This document shows positions 9,001 to 17,993 of a stretch of 64,000 bases of DNA, piece after piece. The DNA comes from Myxococcales bacterium (GTDB lineage Bacteria > Myxococcota_A > Bradymonadia > UBA7976 > UBA1532): contig JACKDL010000005.1 of NCBI GenBank assembly GCA_020633555.1, positions 1-64,000 of the forward strand, read 5' to 3'. How positions within the stretch are numbered: position 1 is the stretch's first letter; every line of letters begins with the position of its first letter. The notes under the pieces are model-generated. The model made no database searches. It was given only the letters and a program-made list of their open reading frames with translations, and was not told the origin of the DNA. Made by a program: the position numbers and the translations under genes.

Positions 9001-12000
9001 CGGGCCGACGCCAGCGCGGCGAGCTTCCTGGCGGCGAGCGCCCAGGGGGTGAACTGGGCCGAGGCGAACCTGTCGGGGGCGGATCTGAGCGCCGCCAACT
9101 TCAGCAACTGCGCGATGAACAACGCCGATCTGTCGGGCGCGGTGCTGGTGCAGACCGATCTGACGGGCTCGAACCTGAGCGCGGCCAAGCTGCGGGGCGC
9201 CAGCGTGCACGGGGTGGTGCTGACGGACGTGAACCTGGGCGGGGCCGATCTGACCGAGGCGCTGGGGCGCCCGGCCACCTTCATCCGCACCGACTTCAGC
9301 GGGGCCAACCTGTGCGGGGTGCTCTGGGGCCAGTTCGACCGCAACCTGGACAACTGGGAGGGGGTGGTGCTGACCCCCGCCACCATCTGCCCCGACAAGA
9401 ACGACGCCAACGAGTGCACCACCACCGCGGCCACCGCGGGCACGGGGGAGCAGCTCACCTGCAAGCTCTTCGGCCTGCCGCCCCTGGGGGCCGGGGCGAA
9501 CCTGGACGGGGTGGATCTGAGCGGCGAGGACCTGTCGAACGTGGATCTGGCCGGGGCGAACCTGGGCGGGGCGAACCTGGCCGGCGCGGTCATCGGCGAC
9601 GCCGAGGGCGCGAGCTTCCTGGGCACCAACCTGGCCGGCGCGCGCTTCCAGCCCAACTCGAACCTGCGCGGCGCCAACTTCACCGAGGCGGTGCTCACCA
9701 ACGCCACCTTCGGGGCCGGCTCGGATCTGACGGGCGCCGTGCTGCGCGAGGCCGAGATCCGCGGCGCGACGATGGCCGATCTGGTGCTCGAGGCCGCCGA
9801 CTTCACCCAGGCGCGGATGGCGGGCGTGGATCTGAGCCGCTCGAACGCGCGGCGGGCGGTGTTCGTGGGGGCGACCCTGGCGGGCGCCAACCTCACCGAG
9901 ACGATCCTGATCGAGGCGATCCTGAACGAGGCGAACCTGAGCAGCGCCAACCTGAGCCGCGCCAACCTGACCCGGGCACGGGCCAGCGGGATCCAGCTCA
10001 TCGGCGGCCGGCTGGTGGAGGCGAACCTGACGGACGCCAACCTGACGGGCGGCGATCTGACGGGGGCCCGCCTGAGCGGGGTCAACTTCACCGGCACGAT
10101 CTTCAACGGGGCGAACCTGGTGGACGCCGTGGGGGTGCCCGCGGCCTTCCAGCGGGTGGACTTCAGCGGGGCGAGCCTGTGCGGGGTGACCTGGGGCACC
10201 GGCAACCCGGCGGCGGACTGGGAGGGGGCCGTGTTCTCGGCAGACACCATCTGCCCGCCCAAGGACGACAACGGCGATTGCCACATCACCGCCGGCGTGC
10301 TGACGAACTGCAACCTGTTCGGCGGCGCGGCCGTGGTGGAGCCCGGGGCCGATCTGGCCGGGGCCGATCTGCGCGGGGTGAACCTGGAGGGGCGGAGCCT
10401 GGCGGGGGCCAACCTGGCCGGGGCCGATCTGTCGGGGGCGAACCTGCGCGGCGCGGATCTGCGCGAGGCGGACTTCGCGGGGGCGACCCTGGCCGGCACC
10501 GACGTCACCGGGGCGGACTTCACCTGGGCCAACCTGGAGGGCTGTGATCTGTCGCGGGTGGTGGGCCCGCTGCCCGCCTGGGTGCGGGCGGGCATGAACG
10601 GCGCCGGCGTATACAGCCTGCGCACGCTGGAGGTGGCCATCCAGAACGGCGGGGTGGACGACCTGAGCGGCGCCCGCCTGGCCAACGCCCGCCTGGTGGC
10701 CGCGGATCTGCGCGGGCTGGTGTTCACCGGCGCGCTCCTGCGCAACGCCCGCCTGACCCGGGCCCTGTTGGCCGGCGCGAACCTCGATCGGGCCGAGCTC
10801 TCGGGCGCCGATCTCACCCGCGCGGTGCTGTTCGACGCCGAGGGGCAGGTGGCGGCGAGCGCCGTGGGGGCCACGGGCCACAACCTGAACCTCACCGGGG
10901 CCGACGCCCGAGGTTTCATCATCGATCAGGCGGATCTGACCGGCGCCTTCGCCGGCGATGGGCTGTGCCAGAGCGGCAGCGGCTGCAGCACCGACGGCGC
11001 CCACCCCTGCGCGGTGGGGCTGTGCGCGGCGGACGACAGCGTGCGGGTGCAGCTCGACGGGCTGCGGGCCACGGGCGCGGTGCTGGTGGCCGCGGACTTC
11101 CGGGGCGCGCCCCTGCTGAGCGCGGTCCTGCAGGCCGCCGATCTGGGGGCCGCCAACCTCGAGGGCGCCAACCTGAGCGCGGTGCAGGCCGACAGCGCCC
11201 GCTTCGGGCGGGCCAACCTGCGCGGCACGAACCTGCGGGGGGCGAACCTGCAGGGCGCCCGCCTGCCCAGCGCACTGCTGGGGTGCTGCACCGACGGCAA
11301 CCAGTGCGGCGGCCGCGTGGCCGACGCCACCTGCCGGCCGGCGGATCTGCGCGACGCGGTGCTGGACAACGCCGATCTGTCGGCGCAGTCCGGGCCCACC
11401 GACTTCTGGGGCCTGGACCTGCGCGGGATGACCTTCTCGGGGGTGATCCTGAGCGGCGCGGTGGTGGGCCCCACCGATCTGCGCGGGGCGCGGCTGGTGG
11501 GCGTGCAGCTCCAGGGGGTGGATCTGCGCCGCGCCCGGCTGGCGGGCGCCGCCATGCCCAACGGCGATCTGCGCGGGGCGAGCCTGGAGGGCGTGGCCTG
11601 GACCACCGCCAACCTGGACGGGGCCAACCTGGTGGGGGCCAACCTGGGCTCGGCCCGGCTGGTGGGGGCGAGCCTGGTGGGGGCGAGCCTGGGGGCCACG
11701 ACGGCCCGCGGCGCCACCCAACTGAGCAGCGCGGATCTGACGGGGGCCAACCTGCAGCAGGCCACCCTGCGCGGCTCGCTGGGCGACGCCGGGCGGCTGC
11801 TGGTGCTGCGGGGCGCCGATCTGCGCGACGCGGTGCTGAGCGGCGCGAACCTGACCAACGTGGACTACTGCCGCACCCGGCTGGTGGGGGCGCTGGTGGA
11901 TGGGGTGGAGCCGAACCCGGCGCTGCCCTGGATCACCGCCGGCCGCACCGCGGACGGCACCTTCACCGCCGAGCAGCTCGTCACCACGCTGACCACCCAG

Positions 12001-13707
12001 CCGCCGGCCTCGCTGCGCTGCATGCGCCTGGAGGGGCTGGACCTGACCGGGGCCGATCTGAGCGGCGCCCAGCTCACCGACGCCCTGCTCATCGACGTGC
12101 AGCTCGACGGCGCCCGCCTGGGCGGCGTGCGGCTGGCCGCGGCGGAGCTGCTGCGGGTGAGCCTGGCGGGGGCGGTGCTGTCGGCGGTGGACTTCAGCGC
12201 CACCGCGCTGACCGAGGTGGTGCTGCGCGGGGCCAACCTGACCTCGGCCAACCTGGCGGGGAAGGCCTTCCCCGGGGCGGATCTGCGCAACAGCACGCTG
12301 GTGCGCACCAACCTGACGGGCGCGACGCTGACGGGCGCTCACTTCGACGGCAGCGACCTGACCCTGGCGAACCTGACCAACGCGCAGGTGGCCGAGGGCA
12401 CCTTCACCGGCTGTGATCTGGACCAGCTCGTGGGCGTGAACGCGGGGCTGGATCAGGCCGACTTCACCGGGGCCAGCCTGGTGGAGGCGAACCTGACCGG
12501 CGCGGGCCTGACCGAGGCGGCGTTGGCGGGGGTGCCCCTGACGCGGGCCAACCTGACGGACGCCGATCTGACGGGGGCCGCGCTGGTGGGCGCCGATCTG
12601 ACGCAGATCGTGGGCCTGCGCGTGGCCCTGGGCGGGGTGGATCTGACCAACGCCGGGCTGGTGGAGGCGGATCTGCGCCAGGCGGATCTGCGGGCGGCTA
12701 CCCTGACGGGGGTGCCGCTGGACCGGGCCAACCTGACGGGCGCCCGGCTGCAGCAGGCGAGCGCCGAGGGGGTCACGCTGCGGGACGCCACCCTGAGCGC
12801 CGCCCGCTTTGACGGCGCCGATCTGGATGGGGCGAGGCTGGATCCGGCGGCGGCCGTCACCAACGCGGTGGGCACGCGGTTCGACCGGGCGTCCATGCAG
12901 GGCGCTGCGCTGACCGGCGTGAACCTGACCGACGCGGTGCTCGACGGTGCCGATCTGGAGCGGGCGGACCTGAGCGGCGCCACCCTGCTGAGGGCCAGCG
13001 CCGCCGGCGCGGTGCTGGATCGGGCGCGGCTGTCGACGGCCAACCTGACCCTGGCCTCGCTGGCGTCGGCGAGCGCCCGCGGCGCCATCGTGGCGGCGAT
13101 GACCCTGGACCGGACCTCGCTGGCGCGGGTGGATCTGACCGACGCCGTGGGCCAGCCCGCCAGCTTCAATCAGGTGAACCTGAGCGGCGCCAACCTGTGT
13201 GGCACCTCGTGGCATGTGTTGAACCCGGCGCTGCAGGCGCAGGCGGCGGCCGCCACCCAGAGCGCCGACACCATCTGCCCGCCGCGCACCGGGGGGCTGT
13301 GCATCGACAGCGCCGGGCAGGCGGGCTGTGAGCTGTTCGCCACCGATCCGGCGGTGGTGGCCGGGGGCGAGGCGCCGCCAGCCGTGCCGGTGCGGCTGGT
13401 GTTCGGCGACACCGACAACGAGGGTCGGGTGGAGGTGTTCGCCAATGGGGCCTGGGGCACGGTGTGTGACGATAACTTCGGCGCGCCCGAGGCCACGGTG
13501 ATCTGCCGCCAGCTCGGCTTCCCGGGCGCCATCGGCGTGGTGCCGCCGGCCACCTTCGGGCCGGGGCGCGACGCCCAGGAGATCCTGCTGGACGATCTGG
13601 CCTGCGTGGGTGACGAGGCGAGTCTGCTGGACTGCCCCAGCCGCGGGATCGGCGTGCACAACTGCCAGCACGACGAAGACGCCGCGGTGCGCTGCCTGCC
13701 GAACTGA
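6019..13707 (+). CDS. Giant pentapeptide-repeat lipoprotein with C-terminal SRCR domain
   Basis: The ATG at 6019 follows GAGG and gives a clean signal sequence (MRFEPTRP, hydrophobic core, Cys 31 in VPSGC), so I prefer it to the in-frame start at 5971. The lipobox is atypical (Pro at -3). A Cys-rich, EGF-like segment follows (residues about 40-160). Then about 2300 residues of pentapeptide repeats, consensus A(D/N)LxG, predict a very long right-handed quadrilateral beta-helix. Cys-containing inserts interrupt the helix in the same order twice. Residues about 2457-2562 form a scavenger receptor Cys-rich domain: GRVEVFANG, WGTVCDD, VICRQLG, LDDLACVG, HNCQHDED, with six Cys in the group A pattern. 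Surface display and ligand binding are inference. Confidence 0.93.
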   Translation: MRFEPTRPLGPVWFAALLLGVLWVPSGCDDDSGGGGKVSGINGPCKADSDCEAGICANPIGGQGRCKISCRTPGEPCADGTLCFETVTIEGAPVNVCTLSGCTDRDCGLNEYCDKVRLRCACIDGFVQAEGRCRICADENRNADCQVPLGVGAGGCACVDLRGRDLSGSTVSAEDLSGALYDETTAFPEGFDPTAQGMLGPGADLSGQNLSGAVLQGVNLSQANLQGADLSNADLNGANLEGANLKGANLTGADLSNANLADADLSGADLSNANLSGTNLSGANLNGANLEGANIGEAEGDLPAWVEASVDSDGRVRAAVLAEKVKDGFDQLQGANLANSDLREADLAGKDMQEANLQNANLAGAQMAGTNLQGANLEGAQLSGAKLYDPESEAAANLAGANLSRANLTNADMREVDLTEARLDQAWASDRLCAVNQVGCNTDHPCVQGACGAPDPAIQLKLGNAKAPNALLRSVSFPNAAMSDLVLDAADLTGADLSGALMVNASAKEARLDRATVVGTDLTGASMARADLRRTTFGEGTVLDEADLSEARLNGRVLTGVSFVAANLAGAQLVGANLRGAQMDRVSLGGADLRGAALGCCRENAGRCGAWFVPEDSTCQPVRLPAGDLSRADLRASGRYTDLVDVDLRNLSVSEAKFTGALVVRTDLRGANASLANFTGVDLTTARLTGANLSQARLVAANLAGQFLEGANLQGATLTRAQLTGARMAQANLSRAWIESATLDGVNLDGANLDSATVIGTVGVLASPVSMVEATLTNVVFDRADVSSVDYCRANFEAAVFINARLNRTMPWVEGGIGMDQSWRQANLEAALKGATPPNDLSCARLVEANLSGAQLRPRTSFARALLRKVVGVRNDMGAVLTAEDASFTGAILEECDFTAAAFVSANFTGARLEKTIFSEGNLSESEFTNAEIKGSAFLNTRMRQVNLNGQSLVGVELGGADLTEADLRNANLFTAALRGARLVSAQLDGANGQRADASAASFLAASAQGVNWAEANLSGADLSAANFSNCAMNNADLSGAVLVQTDLTGSNLSAAKLRGASVHGVVLTDVNLGGADLTEALGRPATFIRTDFSGANLCGVLWGQFDRNLDNWEGVVLTPATICPDKNDANECTTTAATAGTGEQLTCKLFGLPPLGAGANLDGVDLSGEDLSNVDLAGANLGGANLAGAVIGDAEGASFLGTNLAGARFQPNSNLRGANFTEAVLTNATFGAGSDLTGAVLREAEIRGATMADLVLEAADFTQARMAGVDLSRSNARRAVFVGATLAGANLTETILIEAILNEANLSSANLSRANLTRARASGIQLIGGRLVEANLTDANLTGGDLTGARLSGVNFTGTIFNGANLVDAVGVPAAFQRVDFSGASLCGVTWGTGNPAADWEGAVFSADTICPPKDDNGDCHITAGVLTNCNLFGGAAVVEPGADLAGADLRGVNLEGRSLAGANLAGADLSGANLRGADLREADFAGATLAGTDVTGADFTWANLEGCDLSRVVGPLPAWVRAGMNGAGVYSLRTLEVAIQNGGVDDLSGARLANARLVAADLRGLVFTGALLRNARLTRALLAGANLDRAELSGADLTRAVLFDAEGQVAASAVGATGHNLNLTGADARGFIIDQADLTGAFAGDGLCQSGSGCSTDGAHPCAVGLCAADDSVRVQLDGLRATGAVLVAADFRGAPLLSAVLQAADLGAANLEGANLSAVQADSARFGRANLRGTNLRGANLQGARLPSALLGCCTDGNQCGGRVADATCRPADLRDAVLDNADLSAQSGPTDFWGLDLRGMTFSGVILSGAVVGPTDLRGARLVGVQLQGVDLRRARLAGAAMPNGDLRGASLEGVAWTTANLDGANLVGANLGSARLVGASLVGASLGATTARGATQLSSADLTGANLQQATLRGSLGDAGRLLVLRGADLRDAVLSGANLTNVDYCRTRLVGALVDGVEPNPALPWITAGRTADGTFTAEQLVTTLTTQPPASLRCMRLEGLDLTGADLSGAQLTDALLIDVQLDGARLGGVRLAAAELLRVSLAGAVLSAVDFSATALTEVVLRGANLTSANLAGKAFPGADLRNSTLVRTNLTGATLTGAHFDGSDLTLANLTNAQVAEGTFTGCDLDQLVGVNAGLDQADFTGASLVEANLTGAGLTEAALAGVPLTRANLTDADLTGAALVGADLTQIVGLRVALGGVDLTNAGLVEADLRQADLRAATLTGVPLDRANLTGARLQQASAEGVTLRDATLSAARFDGADLDGARLDPAAAVTNAVGTRFDRASMQGAALTGVNLTDAVLDGADLERADLSGATLLRASAAGAVLDRARLSTANLTLASLASASARGAIVAAMTLDRTSLARVDLTDAVGQPASFNQVNLSGANLCGTSWHVLNPALQAQAAAATQSADTICPPRTGGLCIDSAGQAGCELFATDPAVVAGGEAPPAVPVRLVFGDTDNEGRVEVFANGAWGTVCDDNFGAPEATVICRQLGFPGAIGVVPPATFGPGRDAQEILLDDLACVGDEASLLDCPSRGIGVHNCQHDEDAAVRCLPN

Positions 13708-13744
13708 TCGAACGTGGCCCCCGATGAGCGGGCGCACGCAGGCG

Positions 13745-13764
13745 CGGGCCCCGCTGGGGGCCCG
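13745..13764. terminator. GC hairpin between convergent genes
   Basis: CGGGCCCC and GGGGCCCG pair perfectly (8 bp, 4-base loop GCTG) between the end of the pentapeptide gene and the end of the kinase gene. There is no T-tract, so it is a plausible but not canonical bidirectional terminator. Confidence 0.5.
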
Positions 13765-13766
13765 GC

Positions 13767-15587
13767 CTACTCCAACAGCTCGATGTCGGGCTTGGGCGCC
13801 GCCGCCTTGGAGCCCACGCCCTTCGCCGGCGCCCCCCCCACCTCGAAGGTCCGCGCGCCGTCCTCATCGAGGAGCTGCATGCGCACCGTCTCGGGCTTGC
13901 GGGCCGGGGTGCCGGCGGGCGCGGCGCCGGCCGGCGCCTCCAGGGCGCTGGTCGGTCGTCCAGCGGCGCTCGCCACGGCGGCGGCCGGGGGCTCGGTGGT
14001 GGGCGCCTTGGGCGTCGGCCGCGACGGGCGCGGGCGCTCGGGGCGGTCGGCGGGCCGGGCGGGGCGCGGGCTCACCGCCTCGCTGGCGGTGAGCTGGATG
14101 CGGCGCGTGGCCTCGCCGTCGGCGGGCACGTCCACCAGGACGGTGGCCGGGGTGTGGCCGGCCCGCTCCAGCCGCAGGGTCTGGGCCCCCGCGGGCAGCC
14201 GAACCGTGAGCGGCGTCTGACCCAGGGTCTGGCCCTGGGCGTCGATCACCGTGGCGCCCGGCGGATCGCTGTGCACATGGGCCGTGCCTTCGGCGGGGGC
14301 CGCGTCGGGTGGCGGCGCCGCGTCCACGGGCGGCTGTACCGCGGCGGCCGCGGCGTCCGGGGCCGGCCGGGCGGGCAAGGTGGCCGGGGCGGTCGCCGCC
14401 AGGCCGTCGCCCGCCGCGGGGCGGGGGGGCGGAGGATCGGTAGGGCGGGCGAACCACGCCGTGGCCGCCGCCGCGGCCAGGCAGACCGCCAGCAGGATCC
14501 ACAGGGGGCGGCGATCGCGGCGCACGGCCGGCAGGGCCTGGGTCTCGCTCAGGGGCGGCGCCAGCGCGGGCTGGCCCGTGCGGCTGATGGAGGCCGAGTC
14601 CTCGCTGGAGATGGCCAGCAGGCCCAGGCGGCGCTGCACCTGCCGCAGGGCGCGGCGCATCTCGGCGGCGCTGGCGTAGCGGTCGTCGGGGCGCTTCGCC
14701 AGGGCGCGCAGGACGATGGCCTCGAGCTCCGGCGGGCAGTTCAGCCCCGGGCGGGCCTCGGCCAGGGGCGGCGGGCTGCTGTGCACGTGGTGCATGAACA
14801 GCGCGCTGTGGTCCTTGTCGACGAAGGGCAGCCGCCCGGTGAGCATGCGGTAGACCACCACGCCCAGGGCGTACAGATCGCTGCGCTGATCCACCGGGCC
14901 GCCGGTGACCTGCTCGGGCGCCATGTATTGAGGGGTGCCGCAGATCTGGCGGGCGGTGGTGATCTCGTCCTGGGGATCCTGGCCGTCAAAGCTGCTGTCG
15001 GGATCGTCCACGAAGCGGGCGATGCCGAAGTCGAGCACCTTCACGAAGTCGGGGTCGTCGTTGCGCTGGGTGAGGAACAGGTTGCCGGGCTTGATGTCCC
15101 GGTGCACCACGTGGCGGCGGTGGGCGTGGTCCAGCGCCTTCAGGATCTGATCGGTGATGTGCAGCACCCGCTCGAAGGGCAGCGGGCCACGCTTCACGAT
15201 GCTCTGCAGCGTGTGCCCCTCGAGCAGCTCCATCACCAGGAACAGGTGGCCGTCCTCGGTGCGGCCGTAGTCGTGCACCACCGTGATGTGGGGGTGGTTG
15301 AGCTTCGAGGCGATGCGGGCGCCGCGGGCGAAGCGCTCGGCGGCCTGCTGGGTGGTGGGGGGCAGCAGCTTGACCGCCACCGGGCGCTCGACGGGCGCCT
15401 GCATGGCCAGCCAGACCGAGCTGTCCATGCCGCCGACGCCCAACAGCTCGTTCAGCGTGTAGCGCCCGCCCAGCTCGGTGCCGGTGAGATCGGGCACCAG
15501 CGCCTTGCCGTCGTGGGGGCACAGCTCAAGCGTCGGCTCGAAGCGGGTCCGACACCGCGGACAGAGCAGCGCGCCGGGGGACGGCAC
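13767..15587 (-). CDS. Transmembrane Ser/Thr protein kinase with zinc ribbon and PEGA-like domain
   Basis: 606 residues. The N-terminus has two Cys pairs of a zinc-ribbon type (CPRCRTRFEP, then LCPHDG). A Hanks-type kinase domain follows (about residues 40-320): glycine loop GVGGMDSSV (third glycine absent), VAVKLL lysine, HRDIKPGN catalytic loop, DFG, and APE in YMAPEQ. These indicate an active kinase. One membrane segment (WILLAVCLAAAAATAWF, about 360-380) separates it from a Pro/Ala-rich linker and a PEGA-like domain (GATVIDAQGQTLGQTPL), presumably outside the cytoplasm. It starts 4 bases after the substrate-binding lipoprotein gene, so the two are probably co-transcribed. Confidence 0.95.
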   Translation of the reverse strand: MPSPGALLCPRCRTRFEPTLELCPHDGKALVPDLTGTELGGRYTLNELLGVGGMDSSVWLAMQAPVERPVAVKLLPPTTQQAAERFARGARIASKLNHPHITVVHDYGRTEDGHLFLVMELLEGHTLQSIVKRGPLPFERVLHITDQILKALDHAHRRHVVHRDIKPGNLFLTQRNDDPDFVKVLDFGIARFVDDPDSSFDGQDPQDEITTARQICGTPQYMAPEQVTGGPVDQRSDLYALGVVVYRMLTGRLPFVDKDHSALFMHHVHSSPPPLAEARPGLNCPPELEAIVLRALAKRPDDRYASAAEMRRALRQVQRRLGLLAISSEDSASISRTGQPALAPPLSETQALPAVRRDRRPLWILLAVCLAAAAATAWFARPTDPPPPRPAAGDGLAATAPATLPARPAPDAAAAAVQPPVDAAPPPDAAPAEGTAHVHSDPPGATVIDAQGQTLGQTPLTVRLPAGAQTLRLERAGHTPATVLVDVPADGEATRRIQLTASEAVSPRPARPADRPERPRPSRPTPKAPTTEPPAAAVASAAGRPTSALEAPAGAAPAGTPARKPETVRMQLLDEDGARTFEVGGAPAKGVGSKAAAPKPDIELLE

Positions 15588-15591
15588 GGGG

Positions 15592-17172
15592 CTACTCGCC
15601 CATGTCCGGTTCGGGTGCAGGGGCCCCCATGTCGGGGGCGGCCGCCACCGGCATGTACTCGCCGCCGGCGGTGTACATCAGCCCCAGGGACTCGATGGCC
15701 ATGCCGTCCACGTCGAAGCGCCAGGCCTCGATGTCGTTGGGGGCCTCGCCGTTGCCGTCGAAGTCCAGCTCGCCGCTGGCGCCCACGTAGTCCACCGTGG
15801 CCTCGGCGCTGGCCCGCAGCAGGCCCATCCCCCGGTTGAAGTCGGTGGGGCCTGCCTGGATCCGCGGCCCCGCCGAGAGGCGCGCCAACACCTGCGCGAG
15901 CGCCGGGCCCGTCAGCTCGCCCTGCTCGGCGGCGGCGCCGGCGGCGAAGGCCAGCAGGTACATGGCGTCGTAGCTCTGGGCGTTGAAGACGCCCGGTCCC
16001 TCGCCCCACTGGGCGGTGTAGCGCTGCAGGAAGGCCTGATAGATGTCGCCCGCCGGGGCCGCCGGGGCCGTGCCCACCGCGTCCGCCAGCGCCTGCGGAT
16101 CGTTGACCTGCTCCAGCATGGCCGTGTCCTTGGTGCCGTCGGCCAGGATCAGGCGGCGGATGCCGGCCAGGGCCGCCAGGTTCACCAGCTCGACGCCGTC
16201 CTCCACGTAGGCGATGAGCACCAGGACGTCCGGCCCGAAGCCCTGCACCTGCGCGAACACGCTGGACAGATCGCCGGCGCCCTCGGTGTAGCGGCGGTTG
16301 AAGTAGTTGGCCTCGGTGCACGCGCGGGCGTTGCACAGGCTCACCCGGATGGCCTCGGTGAGCCCGTTGCCGTAGGCGTCGTCGCGGTTGACCACGGCCA
16401 CCTTCTGCAGGCCCTCGGCCTGCAGGTAGGCGCTGATGGCCCGGCCCTGGATGGCGTCGCTGGGGGCCGTGCGCCACAGCAGGTTCTGGTCCTGCTGATC
16501 GGTGAGCGCGGGGCTGGTGGCCGAGGGCGTGATGAGCACGGCCTGGCCGGCCAGGGCGGCCTCGTTGAAGGCGCGCAGGGCGTTGGTGCTGCCCGCGGGG
16601 CCCAGGATGGCGGGCACCTTCGCCTGCTGCACGAGCCACTGCGCCAGCCGCACGGACTGATCGGCGTCGGTGGCGGTGTCGCACACGATGAGCGCCAGCT
16701 TGCGGTTGCCCAGGCCGTTGATCTGGTTCACCTCGTCCACGGCCAGGAAGGCGGCCTGCGCCATGGACGGGCCGAAGGCCCCCAGGGCGCCGCTGGAGGG
16801 CAGCAGCACCCCGAAGCGCACGGTGTCGGCGCCCCACACGGCGTCGGCGGGGACGCCGTGCAGGGTGTGGCACTCGGGGGGCAGGGCGGGGGGCCAGGCG
16901 GTGCCTTGGTCCACCTGGGCGTCCGGGCCCTGGTCGACACCCCGGTCGGCGGGGGGGCCCTGATCGGGGGCGGCGTCCAGATCGCCGCCCATGTCATCCC
17001 CCGCGCCGCCGGCGCCGCCGGCGCCGCCCTGGACGCACAGGCGCTGCACACAGCGCAGGCCCGTGCCGCACTGGCTGTCCTGGTTGCACTCGTCGTCGAA
17101 GTCGAGGGTGGCCGTGCACGCGGCCAGCAGGCCGGCTGCGGCCCACCCCAACAGCGCCTTGCGGATCACCAC
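15592..17172 (-). CDS. Type I periplasmic-binding (branched-chain amino acid type) lipoprotein
   Basis: 526 residues. Signal peptide with lipobox LLAAC, then a short Cys-rich stretch (CNQDSQCGTGLRCVQRLC), an Asp/Gly-rich linker and a Peripla_BP_6/LivJ-like fold (residues about 110-490). Recognisable are FGVLLPSSGALGAFG, DEVNQINGLG, ILGPAGSTNA and AVVNRDDAYGNGL. The product would be tethered to an envelope membrane and bind a small ligand. No permease or ABC ATPase lies nearby. Starts at GTG; the GTG overlaps the end of the TPR gene (7 bases), and the kinase gene follows 4 bases after its stop. It could be a ligand sensor rather than a transporter component (inference). Confidence 0.9.
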   Translation of the reverse strand: MVIRKALLGWAAAGLLAACTATLDFDDECNQDSQCGTGLRCVQRLCVQGGAGGAGGAGDDMGGDLDAAPDQGPPADRGVDQGPDAQVDQGTAWPPALPPECHTLHGVPADAVWGADTVRFGVLLPSSGALGAFGPSMAQAAFLAVDEVNQINGLGNRKLALIVCDTATDADQSVRLAQWLVQQAKVPAILGPAGSTNALRAFNEAALAGQAVLITPSATSPALTDQQDQNLLWRTAPSDAIQGRAISAYLQAEGLQKVAVVNRDDAYGNGLTEAIRVSLCNARACTEANYFNRRYTEGAGDLSSVFAQVQGFGPDVLVLIAYVEDGVELVNLAALAGIRRLILADGTKDTAMLEQVNDPQALADAVGTAPAAPAGDIYQAFLQRYTAQWGEGPGVFNAQSYDAMYLLAFAAGAAAEQGELTGPALAQVLARLSAGPRIQAGPTDFNRGMGLLRASAEATVDYVGASGELDFDGNGEAPNDIEAWRFDVDGMAIESLGLMYTAGGEYMPVAAAPDMGAPAPEPDMGE

Positions 17173-17915
17173 GTCACCCCCCCGAGCCAGGCCAGCGCGC
17201 CGTGTCCATCGACGGTGGGCGTCACCCCCGCCACGGTGCCGCCGCGGGGGGCAGTGAGCGCCACCACCACGCCCGTGAGGGCCAGCGCGGCGCCGGCCCC
17301 CATGAGCACGTCGGCCGTGAGCGCCTGACTCTCCCCGTCATCGCGCAGGTTCAGCTTCTGGATCAGGTCGCGGCTGTCGGCGTAGTCCGCCTGCGTGCCG
17401 CGCGCCATGACCCCCACGACGGCGCCTGCCACCAGGGCCGCGCCGCCCACGCCTACCAGGCTCCAGCCGATGAGGCCCTGGCTCGAGGCGGCGGGCTCCA
17501 CCGGCGCGGTGAGCCGCTGCGCTGGGGGCGACTCGCCGGGATCAGGCAGGGTGGCGGCCCGGGCCTGGCGTGCGGTCTGCTCGGTCTTCAGGGCCTGCAG
17601 GCGCTTGGTGGCGCGGATGACCGCGGCCGGATCGGCGTCCGGCGCGCCGATGTAGCGCCGGTAGAAGGTCATGGCGAGCTCGGGCTCGGCGAGCTGGCGA
17701 TCGTAGATGATGGCCACGTTGTAGAGGACGGCGGCGGCCGGGGCCATGCGGTAGGCCTCGAGGTACAGCTCGACGGCCTGCGCGAAGTCGCCGCTCTTGT
17801 ACGCCGCCCGGGCGGCCTGCGCCTTCGCCTCCACCGCGGCGGTGTCGTCGGTGGGCGCCCCGTGGGCGGCCGTGGCCGTCAGTGTGCCCGCCAGCAGGAC
17901 CGACAAGATGCGCAT
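17166..17915 (-). CDS. TPR-containing secreted/membrane protein
   Basis: 249 residues. I chose the ATG at 17915 (MRILSVLLAG) because GGAGGGAC sits just upstream and it yields a signal peptide ending near AAHGA; the open frame upstream is not used. Residues about 25-100 contain TPR-like helices (YKSGDFAQAVELYLEAYRM, then LYNVAIIYDR and LAMTFYRRYI). A C-terminal Gly/Ala-rich membrane region follows (two hydrophobic stretches, about 150-230). It is the first gene of the operon leading to the binding lipoprotein and the kinase; this TPR plus kinase pairing is common in myxobacteria. Confidence 0.88.
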   Translation of the reverse strand: MRILSVLLAGTLTATAAHGAPTDDTAAVEAKAQAARAAYKSGDFAQAVELYLEAYRMAPAAAVLYNVAIIYDRQLAEPELAMTFYRRYIGAPDADPAAVIRATKRLQALKTEQTARQARAATLPDPGESPPAQRLTAPVEPAASSQGLIGWSLVGVGGAALVAGAVVGVMARGTQADYADSRDLIQKLNLRDDGESQALTADVLMGAGAALALTGVVVALTAPRGGTVAGVTPTVDGHGALAWLGGVTW

Positions 17916-17993
17916 GGGCTGTCCCTCCGCCGGGCATGGTAGATCCGGGGCGGCGCCCTGTCGACACGGCGCCCACCGACCTGGAGGCCCTGG

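Noticed and set aside
8482..13737. A 1751-codon open frame on the minus strand opposite the pentapeptide gene
   Set aside because: It is a by-product of the repetitive GC-rich codons of the real gene. Its product is a Gln/His/Val/Gly-rich low-complexity string without signal or domain.
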